Positions 1 through 8,355 are shown, counted from the stretch's first letter. The stretch: DNA of 64,000 bases from Rhizobium sp. CSW-27 (GCF_018760785.1 NZ_JAHHZO010000009.1:62001-126000), one strand, 5' to 3'. Notes: a model not told the origin generated them from the letters alone. Numbers and translations: made by a program.

Positions 1-1
1 G

Positions 2-358
2 TTCGGCCGTCAGGCCAGCGCGCTGCGCGAGCACCAGGACGGATCCGGCCTGTGGCACACGCTGATCGACGATCCGGGAAGCTATCTCGAAGCCTCGGCC
101 ACGGCAGGCTTTGCCTACGGCCTGATGAAGGGCGTGCGCAAACGTTACCTCGGCCCCGAATACCGGGAAACGGCAGAGCGGGCGATGAAGGGCGTCGTGG
201 ACAATATCAGCGCGGAGGGCGAACTGCTGCAGGTGTCGTTCGGGACGGCCATGGGCAGCGATCTCGATTTCTACCGGCAGATCCGGCGCACATCCATGCC
301 CTACGGGCAGGCCATGGCCATGCTTTGCCTGACGGAATTGCTGCACAGCTACATCTAG
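2..358 (+). CDS. GH88/GH105 family unsaturated glycosyl hydrolase, C-terminal fragment
   Basis: This is the 3' end of a gene that starts left of the window. The visible 118 residues carry a GLWHTLIDDPGSYLEASATA stretch followed by FAYGLMKG, typical of the C-terminal part of the (alpha/alpha)6 barrel in unsaturated rhamnogalacturonyl hydrolases (YteR-like, GH105). Such enzymes remove the unsaturated uronate from pectin lyase products inside the cell. A sugar-binding protein and two dehydrogenases follow on the same strand, which fits a pectin-oligosaccharide operon. GH105 rather than GH88 is a judgement from motif style; the catalytic part is not visible. Confidence 0.8.
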   Translation, partial: FGRQASALREHQDGSGLWHTLIDDPGSYLEASATAGFAYGLMKGVRKRYLGPEYRETAERAMKGVVDNISAEGELLQVSFGTAMGSDLDFYRQIRRTSMPYGQAMAMLCLTELLHSYI

Positions 359-482
359 CCTGCAGCAGACCACCGCCTAGGGGACCGGGAGGAGCCGTCT
401 ACCCCAGCCGCGGTGGCAGGAACATCAACGGGAGACGATCGGCTGCCGCAGGCAGGCCGGCTTTTCGAAGGAGGAGGACATC

Positions 483-1763
483 ATGACCGACATCACAAGA
501 CGCGGGCTTCTGGGCACGATCGGCGCGGGGCTGGCCGCCGGAACCCTCAGCGCCCTGCCCGCCCGCGCCGCCACCCGCATCCGCCATTACTGGTGGGGCA
601 ATCCGGAGCGCGACAAGCGCACCTTCGCGGTGATCGACCTGTTCCAGAAGAAGCATCCCGGCATCGAGGTTTCCGGCGAAACCATCGGCTGGGGCGATTA
701 CTGGACGAAGATGGCCACCCAGACGGCCGGCCGCAACATGGCCGATCTGGTGCAGATGGATTATCGCTTCCTGTTCGAATATGTGCGCCGCGGCGCGATT
801 CTGCCGCTCGATCCCTATATCGACAAGACGCTGATGATCGGTTCCTTCGACCAGGGTCCGCTGGCCGGCGGCAAGGTTGATGGCAAGCTCTATGCGCTCA
901 ACATCGGCTCAAACAGCCAGGTGATGGTCTACAACACCCGCGTCTTCAAGGAAGCCGGTGTCGATGCAGACATGATCAACTGGACCTGGGACGACTTCGC
1001 CAAGGCCTGCCAGACGATCACCGCCAAATCCGGCGGCAAGGTGAAAGGCTCCGACGACCTTTCGCTGATGATCGAGACCTTCGAATCCTGGGCGCGCCAG
1101 AACGGCCGCGAATTCTACGACAAGGATGGCAAGGTGGCCGCAACTGCCGAGGACGTCGCCAGCTACTGGCAGTTCTGGGCGGATCTGCGCAAGGCCGACG
1201 TTGTGCGCGGCAAGGACAAGACGGTCATTCTCGATGCACCGATTGCCGAATCCGGCATTGCGGTGGGCGATACGGCCATGTCGCATTTCTGGTCGAACCA
1301 GCTTGTCGGCATCCAGGCGGTCTCCAAGGATCAGATCGGCGCGGCCATGGTGCCGCACAAGAAGGGCGGGGCGCCCGGCCAGTTCATCAAGCCGTCAATG
1401 TTCATGTCGCTCTCGCGCGATGCGAAGGACCCCGCCGCCGCCATCACCTACATGAACGACTGGGTGAATGATCCGGAGATTACCCAGATCCTCGGCCTGG
1501 AACGCGGCATTCCCGCCTCCCCGAAAGTGCGCGAGGCGCTGGCGCCCAAGCTGACCCCCGTCGAGAAGCTGTCGGTCGACTATTTCAATGCGATCCAGAG
1601 CAAGGTCGGCCCGCTGCCCTTGCCAGCCCCCAAGGGTGCCGGCGAGGTGCGCGATGCCTTCATGCGCACCGGAACGGAAGTTGTGCTCGCCCGCATGGAC
1701 GCCAAGGCGGCTGCCAAGAGCTTCATCGAGGATGCGCAGGCGATCATCGAACGCGCGCAGTAA
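483..1763 (+). CDS. Extracellular sugar-binding protein of an ABC transporter (family 1), Tat-exported
   Basis: The 426-residue protein starts with a twin-arginine signal (TRRGLLGTIGAGLAAG, then an Ala-rich cleavage region ending PARAA), so the Tat system probably exports it to the periplasm. The mature part begins with RIRHYWWGNPERDKR and continues with the lobe pattern of family 1 carbohydrate-binding proteins. A strong ribosome-binding site (GGAGGAGG) sits just before the ATG. No permease follows; the partner permeases presumably lie left of the window. Position after a GH105 gene suggests a pectin-derived oligosaccharide ligand, which is inference. Confidence 0.9.
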   Translation: MTDITRRGLLGTIGAGLAAGTLSALPARAATRIRHYWWGNPERDKRTFAVIDLFQKKHPGIEVSGETIGWGDYWTKMATQTAGRNMADLVQMDYRFLFEYVRRGAILPLDPYIDKTLMIGSFDQGPLAGGKVDGKLYALNIGSNSQVMVYNTRVFKEAGVDADMINWTWDDFAKACQTITAKSGGKVKGSDDLSLMIETFESWARQNGREFYDKDGKVAATAEDVASYWQFWADLRKADVVRGKDKTVILDAPIAESGIAVGDTAMSHFWSNQLVGIQAVSKDQIGAAMVPHKKGGAPGQFIKPSMFMSLSRDAKDPAAAITYMNDWVNDPEITQILGLERGIPASPKVREALAPKLTPVEKLSVDYFNAIQSKVGPLPLPAPKGAGEVRDAFMRTGTEVVLARMDAKAAAKSFIEDAQAIIERAQ

Positions 1764-1777
1764 GGGCGAAAGCCTTC

Positions 1778-1803
1778 GCTGCTGGCCGGCCACGGCCAGC
1801 AGC
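1778..1803 (+). other. Intercistronic stem-loop after the binding-protein gene
   Basis: A perfect 10-bp inverted repeat (GCTGCTGGCC / GGCCAGCAGC) with a 6-nt loop lies 14 bases after the binding-protein stop. It has no U-run, so it is more likely a 3'-end stabiliser than a strong terminator. The rest of 1764-2031 shows no gene. Confidence 0.5.
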
Positions 1804-2031
1804 CCACATGTCCAGTCATCGACGTGATCGCCATGCCCTGCCCCGCCGTGCCTTCGTCCATCCCGCCGTCTCGTCGGTCGAAGGCTGCCTTCCGCTCATC
1901 AGAGACCGGAATTGCCTCCGCAGCACCCGCCCGGCTCGCCTGGCCTGCCGGCCGCACAAGGCCAGGCCGCCACGCCGATTGCCGCCCATTTTCCGCAACG
2001 TACAGCTTCCCCACGCAAGAAGGATATTTGG

Positions 2032-3054
2032 ATGACGATTCCCCTTCGGATCGGCGTCATCGGCGTCGATCATAATCATATCTATGGCATGGTGAACGGG
2101 CTTCTCGCCGCAGGCGCAACGCTTGCCGGCTGGGCAACCGGCCCGGAAACGCCGGAGAAGACGATCCAGGTCTTTGCGGATTCCTATCCGCAGGCGCCGC
2201 GTCTCTCCGCCGAACAGATCCTCGAGGACGAGAGCATCGCAATGGTGCTGACGGCAGCCATCAACAGCGATCGCGCCGGCATCGCCATCCTTGCCATGCA
2301 GCACGGCAAGGATGTTCTGGTCGACAAGCCCGGCTGCACGACGCTGGAGCAACTTGCCGCCATCCGCCGCACGGTGGAAGAGACCGGGCGCCACTGGACC
2401 GTCTGCTTCTCCGAGCGTCTGACGGTCGAGAGCGTTACGCTGGCAGACCGTCTGGTCTCGCAAGGCCGCATCGGCAAGGTGGTCCAGACGGTGGGACTGG
2501 GGCCGCACCGGCGCAATACGGCGCTGCGCCCTGCCTGGTTCTGGGACCGTGCCCGGTTCGGCGGCATCCTGACGGATATCTGCGCGCATCAGTTCGACCA
2601 GTTCCTGCATTTCACCGGCTCGACCGAGGCCCGCGTCGTAACCGCCCATGTCGGCAATGTCGCCAATCCGGACCGGCCCGGTTTCCAGGATTTCGGCGAG
2701 GTTGTGCTCGAAGGCGATGGCGGGCGCGGCTATGCCCGCGTCGACTGGTTGACGCCCGACGGCCTTCCCACCTGGGGCGACGGACGCATGACGCTGCTCG
2801 GCACGGAAGGCTATATCGAGCTGCGCAAATATGTCGATATCGCCGGTCGCCCCGGCCAGGACCACGTCTTTCTCGTCGACGGCAAGGGGGTCGAGCACTT
2901 CCAGGCCGCAGGCGCCGGAACGCCCTTCTTCGCCCGCCTGATCGAGGATGTCGAAAACCGCAGCGAGACCGCCATGCCACAGGCCCACGCCTTTCTTGCC
3001 ACCGAACTTGCCCTCACTGCCCAGATGATTGCCGAAAAGGATCTCCGCCCATGA
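2032..3054 (+). CDS. Gfo/Idh/MocA family NAD(P)-dependent oxidoreductase A
   Basis: The start at 2032 is chosen because AAGGA lies before it and the Rossmann strand begins at once (LRIGVIGVDHNHIYG). A longer open frame exists upstream but lacks any domain. The 340-residue product has the N-terminal nucleotide-binding fold and a DKPGC motif in place of the usual EKP motif, then a C-terminal alpha/beta domain with GGILTDICAHQFDQ, where the H is at the usual catalytic position. Family members oxidise or epimerise sugars and cyclitols. The stop overlaps the next start by 4 bp (ATGA), so the two dehydrogenases are translationally coupled. Substrate unknown. Confidence 0.85.
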   Translation: MTIPLRIGVIGVDHNHIYGMVNGLLAAGATLAGWATGPETPEKTIQVFADSYPQAPRLSAEQILEDESIAMVLTAAINSDRAGIAILAMQHGKDVLVDKPGCTTLEQLAAIRRTVEETGRHWTVCFSERLTVESVTLADRLVSQGRIGKVVQTVGLGPHRRNTALRPAWFWDRARFGGILTDICAHQFDQFLHFTGSTEARVVTAHVGNVANPDRPGFQDFGEVVLEGDGGRGYARVDWLTPDGLPTWGDGRMTLLGTEGYIELRKYVDIAGRPGQDHVFLVDGKGVEHFQAAGAGTPFFARLIEDVENRSETAMPQAHAFLATELALTAQMIAEKDLRP

Positions 3055-4121
3055 CCAGACGCATCCGAGTTGCCATCGCCGGGGCCGGCATCGGCAAGGC
3101 TCATATCACCGGCTATGCGCAACTGCCTGACCTCTATGATGTGCGCTATGTCTGCGATCTCAATCCGCAGCGTGCGCAAGAGGGAGCCCGCGAAGCGCCC
3201 GGCAGCCAGCCGATCGGCGATCTCGACGCCGTACTTGCCGACCCCGAGGTGGAACTGGTCGACCTGTGCCTGCCGCCCCTCCTCCATGCGCCGATGACGC
3301 TGAAGGCGCTGGCCGCCGGCAAGCATGTCGTCTGCGAAAAGCCGCTCGCCGGCTCAGTTGCCGATGTTCGCCGGGTGATCGCCGCCGCCAAAGCCGCGGG
3401 CCGCTCGGTCTTTCCGGTCTACCAGTATCGTTATGGTCCCGGCTATCGCGCCGCCCATGAACTGAAATCGCGCGGTCTGCTCGGCAAGCCCTATGCCCTG
3501 GCGCTCGAAACCCACTGGGACCGCGACTCGGTCTACTATGCCGAACGCTGGCGCGGCACCTGGAAGGGTGAACTCGGCGGGGCAATCGTCAGCCACGCCA
3601 TCCATGCCCACAATCTGGTGACGCATTTGGCAGGCTCGATCACCGAGGTCGCCGCCTTCCTCGATACGCGCGTCAATCCGATCGAAACGGAGGACTGCGC
3701 AGCAATTGCAATGCGCACAGATCAGGGTGCGCTGGTCAGTTCCTCGATCACGCTTGGTGCTGCTGGCAGCACCTCGCGCTTCCGGGCCGTCTTCGAGCAC
3801 GTCACCATGACATCCGGAACCGAGCCCTACCATGTGGGGGCTGGCCCCTGGACCTTCCAGGCCCGCGATCCCGCCCGCCAGTCGGACATCGACGCCGTGG
3901 TCAACGCCCTTGCGGAGGAAAGCTGGCGCTTTGCCGGACAGTTTGCCGATATCCACGCCCGGCTGACCGGCAGCAGTGAACGCTATCTGCCCTCCCCGGA
4001 CGAAGCCCTGCATTCGATCGAACTGATCACGGCCATGTACCAGTCGGCCCGAGACGGAACGATCGTCCGCCTGCCGCTTCCTGCGGATCATTCGCTTATC
4101 GAAGGCTGGATCCCGGCCTGA
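3051..4121 (+). CDS. Gfo/Idh/MocA family oxidoreductase B
   Basis: This is the second of two coupled sugar dehydrogenases (356 residues). It opens with a Rossmann motif (VAIAGAGIGKAHITGY) and has the canonical CEKPLA motif near residue 100, then GGAIVSHAIHAHNLV, the usual segment carrying the catalytic His. It is only distantly similar to its neighbour, so the pair is not a recent duplication and may catalyse sequential steps or form a heteromer. It ends 34 bases before the repC stop on the other strand, so the operon converges on the replication cassette. Confidence 0.87.
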   Translation: MTRRIRVAIAGAGIGKAHITGYAQLPDLYDVRYVCDLNPQRAQEGAREAPGSQPIGDLDAVLADPEVELVDLCLPPLLHAPMTLKALAAGKHVVCEKPLAGSVADVRRVIAAAKAAGRSVFPVYQYRYGPGYRAAHELKSRGLLGKPYALALETHWDRDSVYYAERWRGTWKGELGGAIVSHAIHAHNLVTHLAGSITEVAAFLDTRVNPIETEDCAAIAMRTDQGALVSSSITLGAAGSTSRFRAVFEHVTMTSGTEPYHVGAGPWTFQARDPARQSDIDAVVNALAEESWRFAGQFADIHARLTGSSERYLPSPDEALHSIELITAMYQSARDGTIVRLPLPADHSLIEGWIPA

Positions 4122-4155
4122 TCATCCGCCGCGGCAGTCGCTGTGCTGTCGCGGT

Positions 4156-5493
4156 CTATCCTGCCCTGCGGCCTTCACCGTCCCCTTGCGCGCGCAGAAG
4201 CGCCATCACCATCGGTGCAAGCGAGAATTCTCCCCGCCTTGCCCGCTGTGTCAGATTGCGCAGGTAACCGCCGGCCGAATTGATCTGCCCGGCCCGCTCC
4301 AGAATGCAGGCCATCACGATAGCCGCCGTCTCCGGTCCCAGCACCTCGCAGGCTTCCTGATAGGCCGAGGGACTGACGCCCAGCATCGAGCGTGTCACGA
4401 CAGCAGCCGCCATCAGGTCGCGCCAGCCGAGAATCTCGCCCCCAGGCCCGTAGCAGAGGATTTGCGGGCAGGCCCGCAGCACCATGGGCAAGGGCAGGGG
4501 TTTGACACCACCGCCTGCGGCATTGCCCCCGCCGGCCGGTCGGCCCTGCCCGAGTTCGCGCACTGCCCGGACAGTCCCTTCAACCTCACCGGTTCCTGCC
4601 GGAGGTTCGGCCACTCGCGTCCCGCTACCTGCGGTACCGCCTTCGTCTGTGACGTCTGCCCTCCCGCCCTGCTTTTTTTCATAAGCAGGTTCAAGTTCAT
4701 GGAAAGATTCGGTATTTGAATTCTGTATGTGGTAGCCACCTTGGACGGCATTGCTGTCTGTTTTTGCGAAATCTGCATGAATTTCCAGTCGGTTGATCAC
4801 TTCCTCACGCAGCAGTTCGAATTCGTCGAGAAGATCCGGCAGTGTTTCGACCTCTGCCTTGCGCGGAAGACGGGCAACAAGCGCCACATACTGGCTTTCG
4901 ACAAAGCTCCAGTCTCCCGGCAGGCCTTCCTCCATCGCCGCCGAAATCAGCTTGCGGATATCGCGACGGCAGATCGTCAGCCGTTCACGCATCTCGATGA
5001 GAGCCTTGCGCTCGGCTGCCACCGTTTGCGCCAAATGCGCGATTTCCTCCATGCGGGCGAGAAGGGGGGCAAGGTTGAAGCCGAAAGCCTGCTCGATCGC
5101 ACCGCCCGCTTCCCGGCGCGCGTAGCGCTTGCCATTCGGGCTGTCTTTGCGATGGATCAGGCCGGCCTCCACCAGGGCTGCGAGATGACGACGCAACGTC
5201 GTTCCCGCAATGCCATGGGCACGCAGGCTGAGCTGTTCGTTGGAGGGAAAGACGATCAGTCCCTTGTCTTCGGAGAGTTCCGTCTCCGGATAGAAGCTGA
5301 GAAGCGCGTGCAGAACCGCAAGGCTGCGATCCTGCAGGCCAAGCTTTACGCGTGCTTCCGAGATATCGCGAAACACCTTCCATTTGTCCGCCACCTTGCC
5401 GGTGCGGATCTCCGCGGTCTGCATCTGCCCTTTCACCAGAGCAAGCGAAACCGCTCGCCGCCCGAAGGGCGTCGTGATTGCATGCGTCTCCAT
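4156..5493 (-). CDS. repC: Replication initiator RepC
   Basis: The 445-residue product opens in the way typical of RepC (THAITTPFGRRAVSLALVK, then KWKVFRDISEARVKLGLQDRSLAVLHALLSFYP), with a predicted winged-helix region within the first 260 residues, a variable linker, and a C-terminal domain. RepC is the rate-limiting initiator of repABC replicons and acts at an origin inside its own gene. It is last in the repA-repB-repC order on the minus strand and lies 161 bp after repB, across the antisense RNA locus. The linker-coding part is markedly AT-rich. Confidence 0.97.
   Translation of the reverse strand: METHAITTPFGRRAVSLALVKGQMQTAEIRTGKVADKWKVFRDISEARVKLGLQDRSLAVLHALLSFYPETELSEDKGLIVFPSNEQLSLRAHGIAGTTLRRHLAALVEAGLIHRKDSPNGKRYARREAGGAIEQAFGFNLAPLLARMEEIAHLAQTVAAERKALIEMRERLTICRRDIRKLISAAMEEGLPGDWSFVESQYVALVARLPRKAEVETLPDLLDEFELLREEVINRLEIHADFAKTDSNAVQGGYHIQNSNTESFHELEPAYEKKQGGRADVTDEGGTAGSGTRVAEPPAGTGEVEGTVRAVRELGQGRPAGGGNAAGGGVKPLPLPMVLRACPQILCYGPGGEILGWRDLMAAAVVTRSMLGVSPSAYQEACEVLGPETAAIVMACILERAGQINSAGGYLRNLTQRARRGEFSLAPMVMALLRAQGDGEGRRAG
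4671..4730. other. Candidate oriV: AT-rich segment inside repC
   Basis: About two thirds of these 60 bases are A or T, in a window where coding DNA is mostly well above 60% GC. The segment encodes the low-complexity linker of RepC (around residue 265). In studied repABC plasmids the origin of vegetative replication lies in an AT-rich part of repC. The location here is inferred from composition only. Confidence 0.5.
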
Positions 5494-5549
5494 GTTCCTT
5501 CACCTCAAAAAGGCAAAAGAAAGCTGCCCGCCAAACAGACGGCGAAGAC

Positions 5550-5578
5550 TTGACAGGGATTCGGGGAAATGCGATTCT
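5550..5578 (+). promoter_or_regulatory. Promoter of the repABC antisense RNA
   Basis: A perfect -35 (TTGACA, 5550-5555) is followed after 17 bases by GATTCT (5573-5578) as the -10. It points opposite to repABC and is correctly placed to drive the small RNA whose terminator ends near 5640. Confidence 0.75.
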
Positions 5579-5584
5579 CTAGTT

Positions 5585-5640
5585 GCTACACACGAGAAGG
5601 GCTTCCACGACCTCGGTCGCTTGGGGGCCTTTTTCTTTTA
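5585..5640 (+). ncRNA. Counter-transcribed incompatibility RNA (ctRNA / RepE type)
   Basis: The repB-repC gap of repABC replicons encodes a roughly 50-60 nt antisense RNA that represses repC expression and determines incompatibility. Here a strong outward promoter is followed by a transcript that would end in a hairpin: GGCTTCCA-CGAC, loop CTCG, GTCG-(CT)-TGGGGGCC, then TTTTTCTTTT (about 5610-5640). The stem contains G-U pairs and a small bulge. The start near 5585 is inferred from the -10 box. Confidence 0.85.
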
Positions 5641-5654
5641 CCGCTTCCGTCTCC

Positions 5655-6638
5655 TTACTGGCTCTCGCGCTCCTTGAACTCCTGGTACAGGCGCTCAAGG
5701 TTCTCCGAGAGATAACGTCCAAATTTCCCGGCATCCTTTGCCTTCAGCGAAAGCGAGAAGGATTTGCCGGTATTCTTGTATTCGGCGGTCAGCGCCTTGT
5801 CGTCCGCCTGCCAGGTGGAGGCCGAGACCGTGCCGGTCCGGCGCGGCGGCACCTTCGGCTTCTTCAGCTGCGACAGAACCCGCTCGAATCGCTGCTCCGA
5901 GGGCAGGGCGGAAAAACCTTCTTCCGCGATCATGGCCGTCGCACGCGCCACATTGTCCGGATGCTCGATGAGTTGCGCCAGTTCCAGCCAGCGATCGCGG
6001 CCGATGGCCTTGGCGGTGCCGATGGCGGCAACGACCCGTGACGGTACCCGGCCTGTAACCGACAGCATGCGCGTCAGCATCGGCGCATCGACAGACAGCG
6101 CCAGCTGGATGGTGCGGCGCTCATAGCCGAGATCCAGCAGTTGCTGGCCAAAAGTTGCCCGCTCGATGAAAGACAGGTTTTCGCGCGCGGAGTTTTCCTG
6201 CCCCTGCGCGATGACGTGATCGACATCGACGACGGGCTTCACCACGGCGCGAACCGGACGGGCGAGAAGGGCAGCCGCCCGCAGGCGACGATGACCGAAG
6301 ACGACCTGATAGCGGCCCTCGGCTGCGGGATGAGGACGCACCAGGATCGGCGTGTCCTGCCCGCGCTCGCGGATCGCATCGACCAGTTCGGCAAAGGCCG
6401 CCTCGTCATCCTCCATGCGGTCGGAAACGAAGGAGGCGTCGACCAGCGCCGGATCGAGGTCGACCACGGCCTCACCCTGCAGGATCTGCTCGGCCTTGGC
6501 AGCCTTCTCGGCCAGTTCGCCAAGCGAATTGATCATCGAGCGCGAAGCGCCACGGGTGGCATAGCCGGGGGTAGCCTTGCGCTCCGGCCGCGGGCTTTCC
6601 GCACTGTTGATGTTGGCGAACACATCCTTACGCGCCAT
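5655..6638 (-). CDS. repB: Plasmid partition protein RepB (ParB family)
   Basis: The 327-residue protein has the ParB N-terminal nuclease-like domain with the GHRRLRAA box (residues 115-122) and the following QENSARENLSFIERA segment, then a helix-turn-helix region (LGYERRTIQLALSVDAPMLTRML) that binds parS, and a C-terminal dimerisation region. RepB works with RepA in segregation and aids repABC autorepression. It lies 72 bp after repA, and that gap holds partition-site candidates. Confidence 0.96.
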   Translation of the reverse strand: MARKDVFANINSAESPRPERKATPGYATRGASRSMINSLGELAEKAAKAEQILQGEAVVDLDPALVDASFVSDRMEDDEAAFAELVDAIRERGQDTPILVRPHPAAEGRYQVVFGHRRLRAAALLARPVRAVVKPVVDVDHVIAQGQENSARENLSFIERATFGQQLLDLGYERRTIQLALSVDAPMLTRMLSVTGRVPSRVVAAIGTAKAIGRDRWLELAQLIEHPDNVARATAMIAEEGFSALPSEQRFERVLSQLKKPKVPPRRTGTVSASTWQADDKALTAEYKNTGKSFSLSLKAKDAGKFGRYLSENLERLYQEFKERESQ

Positions 6639-6665
6639 GACATCTCATCCACTTCATCTGCAAAT

Positions 6666-6709
6666 CGTTGATCGACAACGATAAATTTCTCATTTGTACG
6701 GCTGACAAC
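6666..6709. promoter_or_regulatory. Candidate parS-like palindromes between repA and repB
   Basis: Two dyads lie in the 72-bp repA-repB gap. CGTTG-N5-CAACG occupies 6666-6680. On the minus strand, GTTGTCAGCCGTACAA (6709-6694) matches the GTTnnCnGCnGnn part of the 16-bp repABC parS consensus as I recall it, but not the final AAC. No perfect consensus site was found by eye elsewhere in the cassette. Confidence 0.35.
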
Positions 6710-6710
6710 G

Positions 6711-7898
6711 TCACGCGCCGCGCCGTCCCCAGGCCTGCAGCATCAGATCCACCACCTCGGCATTGACGAGATCCATCGCCTCGCGCGCCCGGTCATAGGT
6801 GGCCGGCGTGAACAGCGAACGCTCTACCTCGTACAGCGTCTGCTTGGTCAGACCGGCATCGGACACGGCGGTTGACTTCAGCATGTGGTTCTTCATCATC
6901 TGCGGCGCGAACATGGACTGCATGAAGCCCACCATCTGCTGCTGCGGAATGTCCATCGGCTCGTAGCGCGTGATGAGGTAGCGGAACCAGTCGAGCGTGA
7001 CGGTCACGCCGGCGCTCTCCACGCTCTTCAGGATATCTCCCAGCATCAGGAGGAACTGCGACATCGACATGATGTCGAGCATCTGCGGATGCACGGTGAT
7101 CAGCACGGAGGTTGCCGCCGTCAGTGCCGTCAGCGTCAGATAGCCGAGCTGCGGAGGGCAATCGACGACGACGACGTCATAATCCTCCTCCACCTCGGCA
7201 AGGGCGGCGCCGATGCGCGTGTAGAACAGCTTGCCTTCGCTGGAATCCTTGCGCTGCATCGCCAGCGGCGTCTCGTATTCATATTCCTGCAATTCGAGAT
7301 TGGCCGGCACGATGTCGAGGTTCGGGAAATTCGTGGGCTGAATGATTTCCTGCAGCGAGCGTCGCTGCTGGTCATAGCGCAGCGCCTCGTAGAAGGAGGG
7401 CTTCTCGTCCAGTTCCGGCTGAATGCCGTAGAGGGCGGTCATCGAGGCCTGCGGGTCGAGATCCACCGCAAGCGTGCGGAAGCCGCGCAGTGCCAGATAC
7501 TGGGCAAGGTGGGCCGAGGTGGTCGTCTTGCCCGAACCGCCCTTGAAGTTGACGACGGCAATCACCTGCAGCTTCTCGCCCGGGCGACGATGGGGAACCC
7601 GGTCGAGCAGGGCGCGCAACTCGTTCATCTGGCCGGCAGTATAATAGCGCCGGCCGGTGGAGGTCACCGCCGGCTCGACACCCTTGCCTTGCAGATGCAG
7701 TTTTTTCAGATAGCTTTGCGAGACACCGACGAAATCGGCCACCTCCGCCAGCGAGAACTGGCGAAGCGTCTTTTGGGCATTTGGCGGAAACTTCTCGATG
7801 CGCAGCATGTCCAGCTTGGTCGAGATTTCGCTCCCCTGATCGAGGATCGTGTCGGCAAAACTGAGGACAGGCTCGCGCATCGGCTTAGTCACGTTCAT
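6711..7898 (-). CDS. repA: Plasmid partition ATPase and repABC autorepressor RepA (ParA family)
   Basis: The 395-residue product has an N-terminal helix-turn-helix segment (FSLAEVADFVGVSQSYLKKL) and then a deviant Walker A motif, KGGSGKTT, at residues 119-126, with the VDLDPQ motif after it and a DVVVVDCPP Walker B-like strand. RepA drives segregation with RepB and represses the repABC promoter. It is the first gene of the cassette; its promoter lies in the 526-bp non-coding stretch to the right. Confidence 0.97.
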   Translation of the reverse strand: MNVTKPMREPVLSFADTILDQGSEISTKLDMLRIEKFPPNAQKTLRQFSLAEVADFVGVSQSYLKKLHLQGKGVEPAVTSTGRRYYTAGQMNELRALLDRVPHRRPGEKLQVIAVVNFKGGSGKTTTSAHLAQYLALRGFRTLAVDLDPQASMTALYGIQPELDEKPSFYEALRYDQQRRSLQEIIQPTNFPNLDIVPANLELQEYEYETPLAMQRKDSSEGKLFYTRIGAALAEVEEDYDVVVVDCPPQLGYLTLTALTAATSVLITVHPQMLDIMSMSQFLLMLGDILKSVESAGVTVTLDWFRYLITRYEPMDIPQQQMVGFMQSMFAPQMMKNHMLKSTAVSDAGLTKQTLYEVERSLFTPATYDRAREAMDLVNAEVVDLMLQAWGRRGA

Positions 7899-7930
7899 TT
7901 TCCTGCTCGCCTCAAGTCACGATATTATGG

Positions 7931-7950
7931 CGATAAGCCACGAATTATCG
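7931..7950. promoter_or_regulatory. Candidate RepA operator upstream of repA
   Basis: CGATAA (7931-7936) and TTATCG (7945-7950) form an inverted repeat 33-52 bases before the repA start, in a locally AT-rich stretch. Placement fits an operator or promoter element for RepA autorepression; no binding data can be read from sequence. Confidence 0.4.
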
Positions 7951-7962
7951 TCACTCTGAGCC

Positions 7963-8140
7963 GATTCCATTTCTGACGCAAGACGAAGGCCCGCGGAATC
8001 GGGGGCAGCAGGCGGACTCGCACAGGAATCGGAGCCGGAATCAGGCCATTTCGCACTGATAGGCCCCGATGACGCTCCGCCAGACCGGCCGGCGACTGCG
8101 AATCGCTGCCTGATTCGGCAGAATCAGTTACAGCCGATTC
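7963..8140. promoter_or_regulatory. Cluster of nine GANTC (CcrM) sites upstream of repA
   Basis: Nine GANTC sites occur in 178 bp (starts at 7963, 7996, 8015, 8026, 8038, 8100, 8112, 8121 and 8136), and a tenth lies at 8398. About 0.6 would be expected by chance at this base composition. Eight of the nine are GAATC/GATTC, several extended to GAATCGG or GAATCAG. Sites 8112 and 8121 form a perfect dyad, TGATTC-GGCA-GAATCA. GANTC is the target of the cell-cycle methyltransferase CcrM in alphaproteobacteria. The remainder of 7899-8424 shows no gene. Confidence 0.6.
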
Positions 8141-8327
8141 GGCTTTCGGACACCAGCAGGGCCAGCAGCCACCATTGCGGCCCGAAGCATCTTTCACGCC
8201 GGAGGGCGAGGGGGAGACCCGTTGCCGACGCGATGCGTGCCGATCGATCACCCGACCCTGAAAGAGCTGCCTCTCGGGGACGGAACGGAATGAGTGCATG
8301 ATAATTATGCATGCCTTCTTCTTGAGC

Positions 8328-8355
8328 TTGAAATTGCGATTGCCCCCGCTAAGAT
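8328..8355 (+). promoter_or_regulatory. Candidate promoter of the polyamine-type ABC operon
   Basis: TTGAAA (8328-8333), a 16-base spacer and TAAGAT (8350-8355) form a fair sigma-70-like promoter about 65 bases before the binding-protein start. An AT-rich dyad around 8296-8314 (GCATG-ATAATTAT-GCATG) lies just upstream and may be an operator. Confidence 0.4.
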
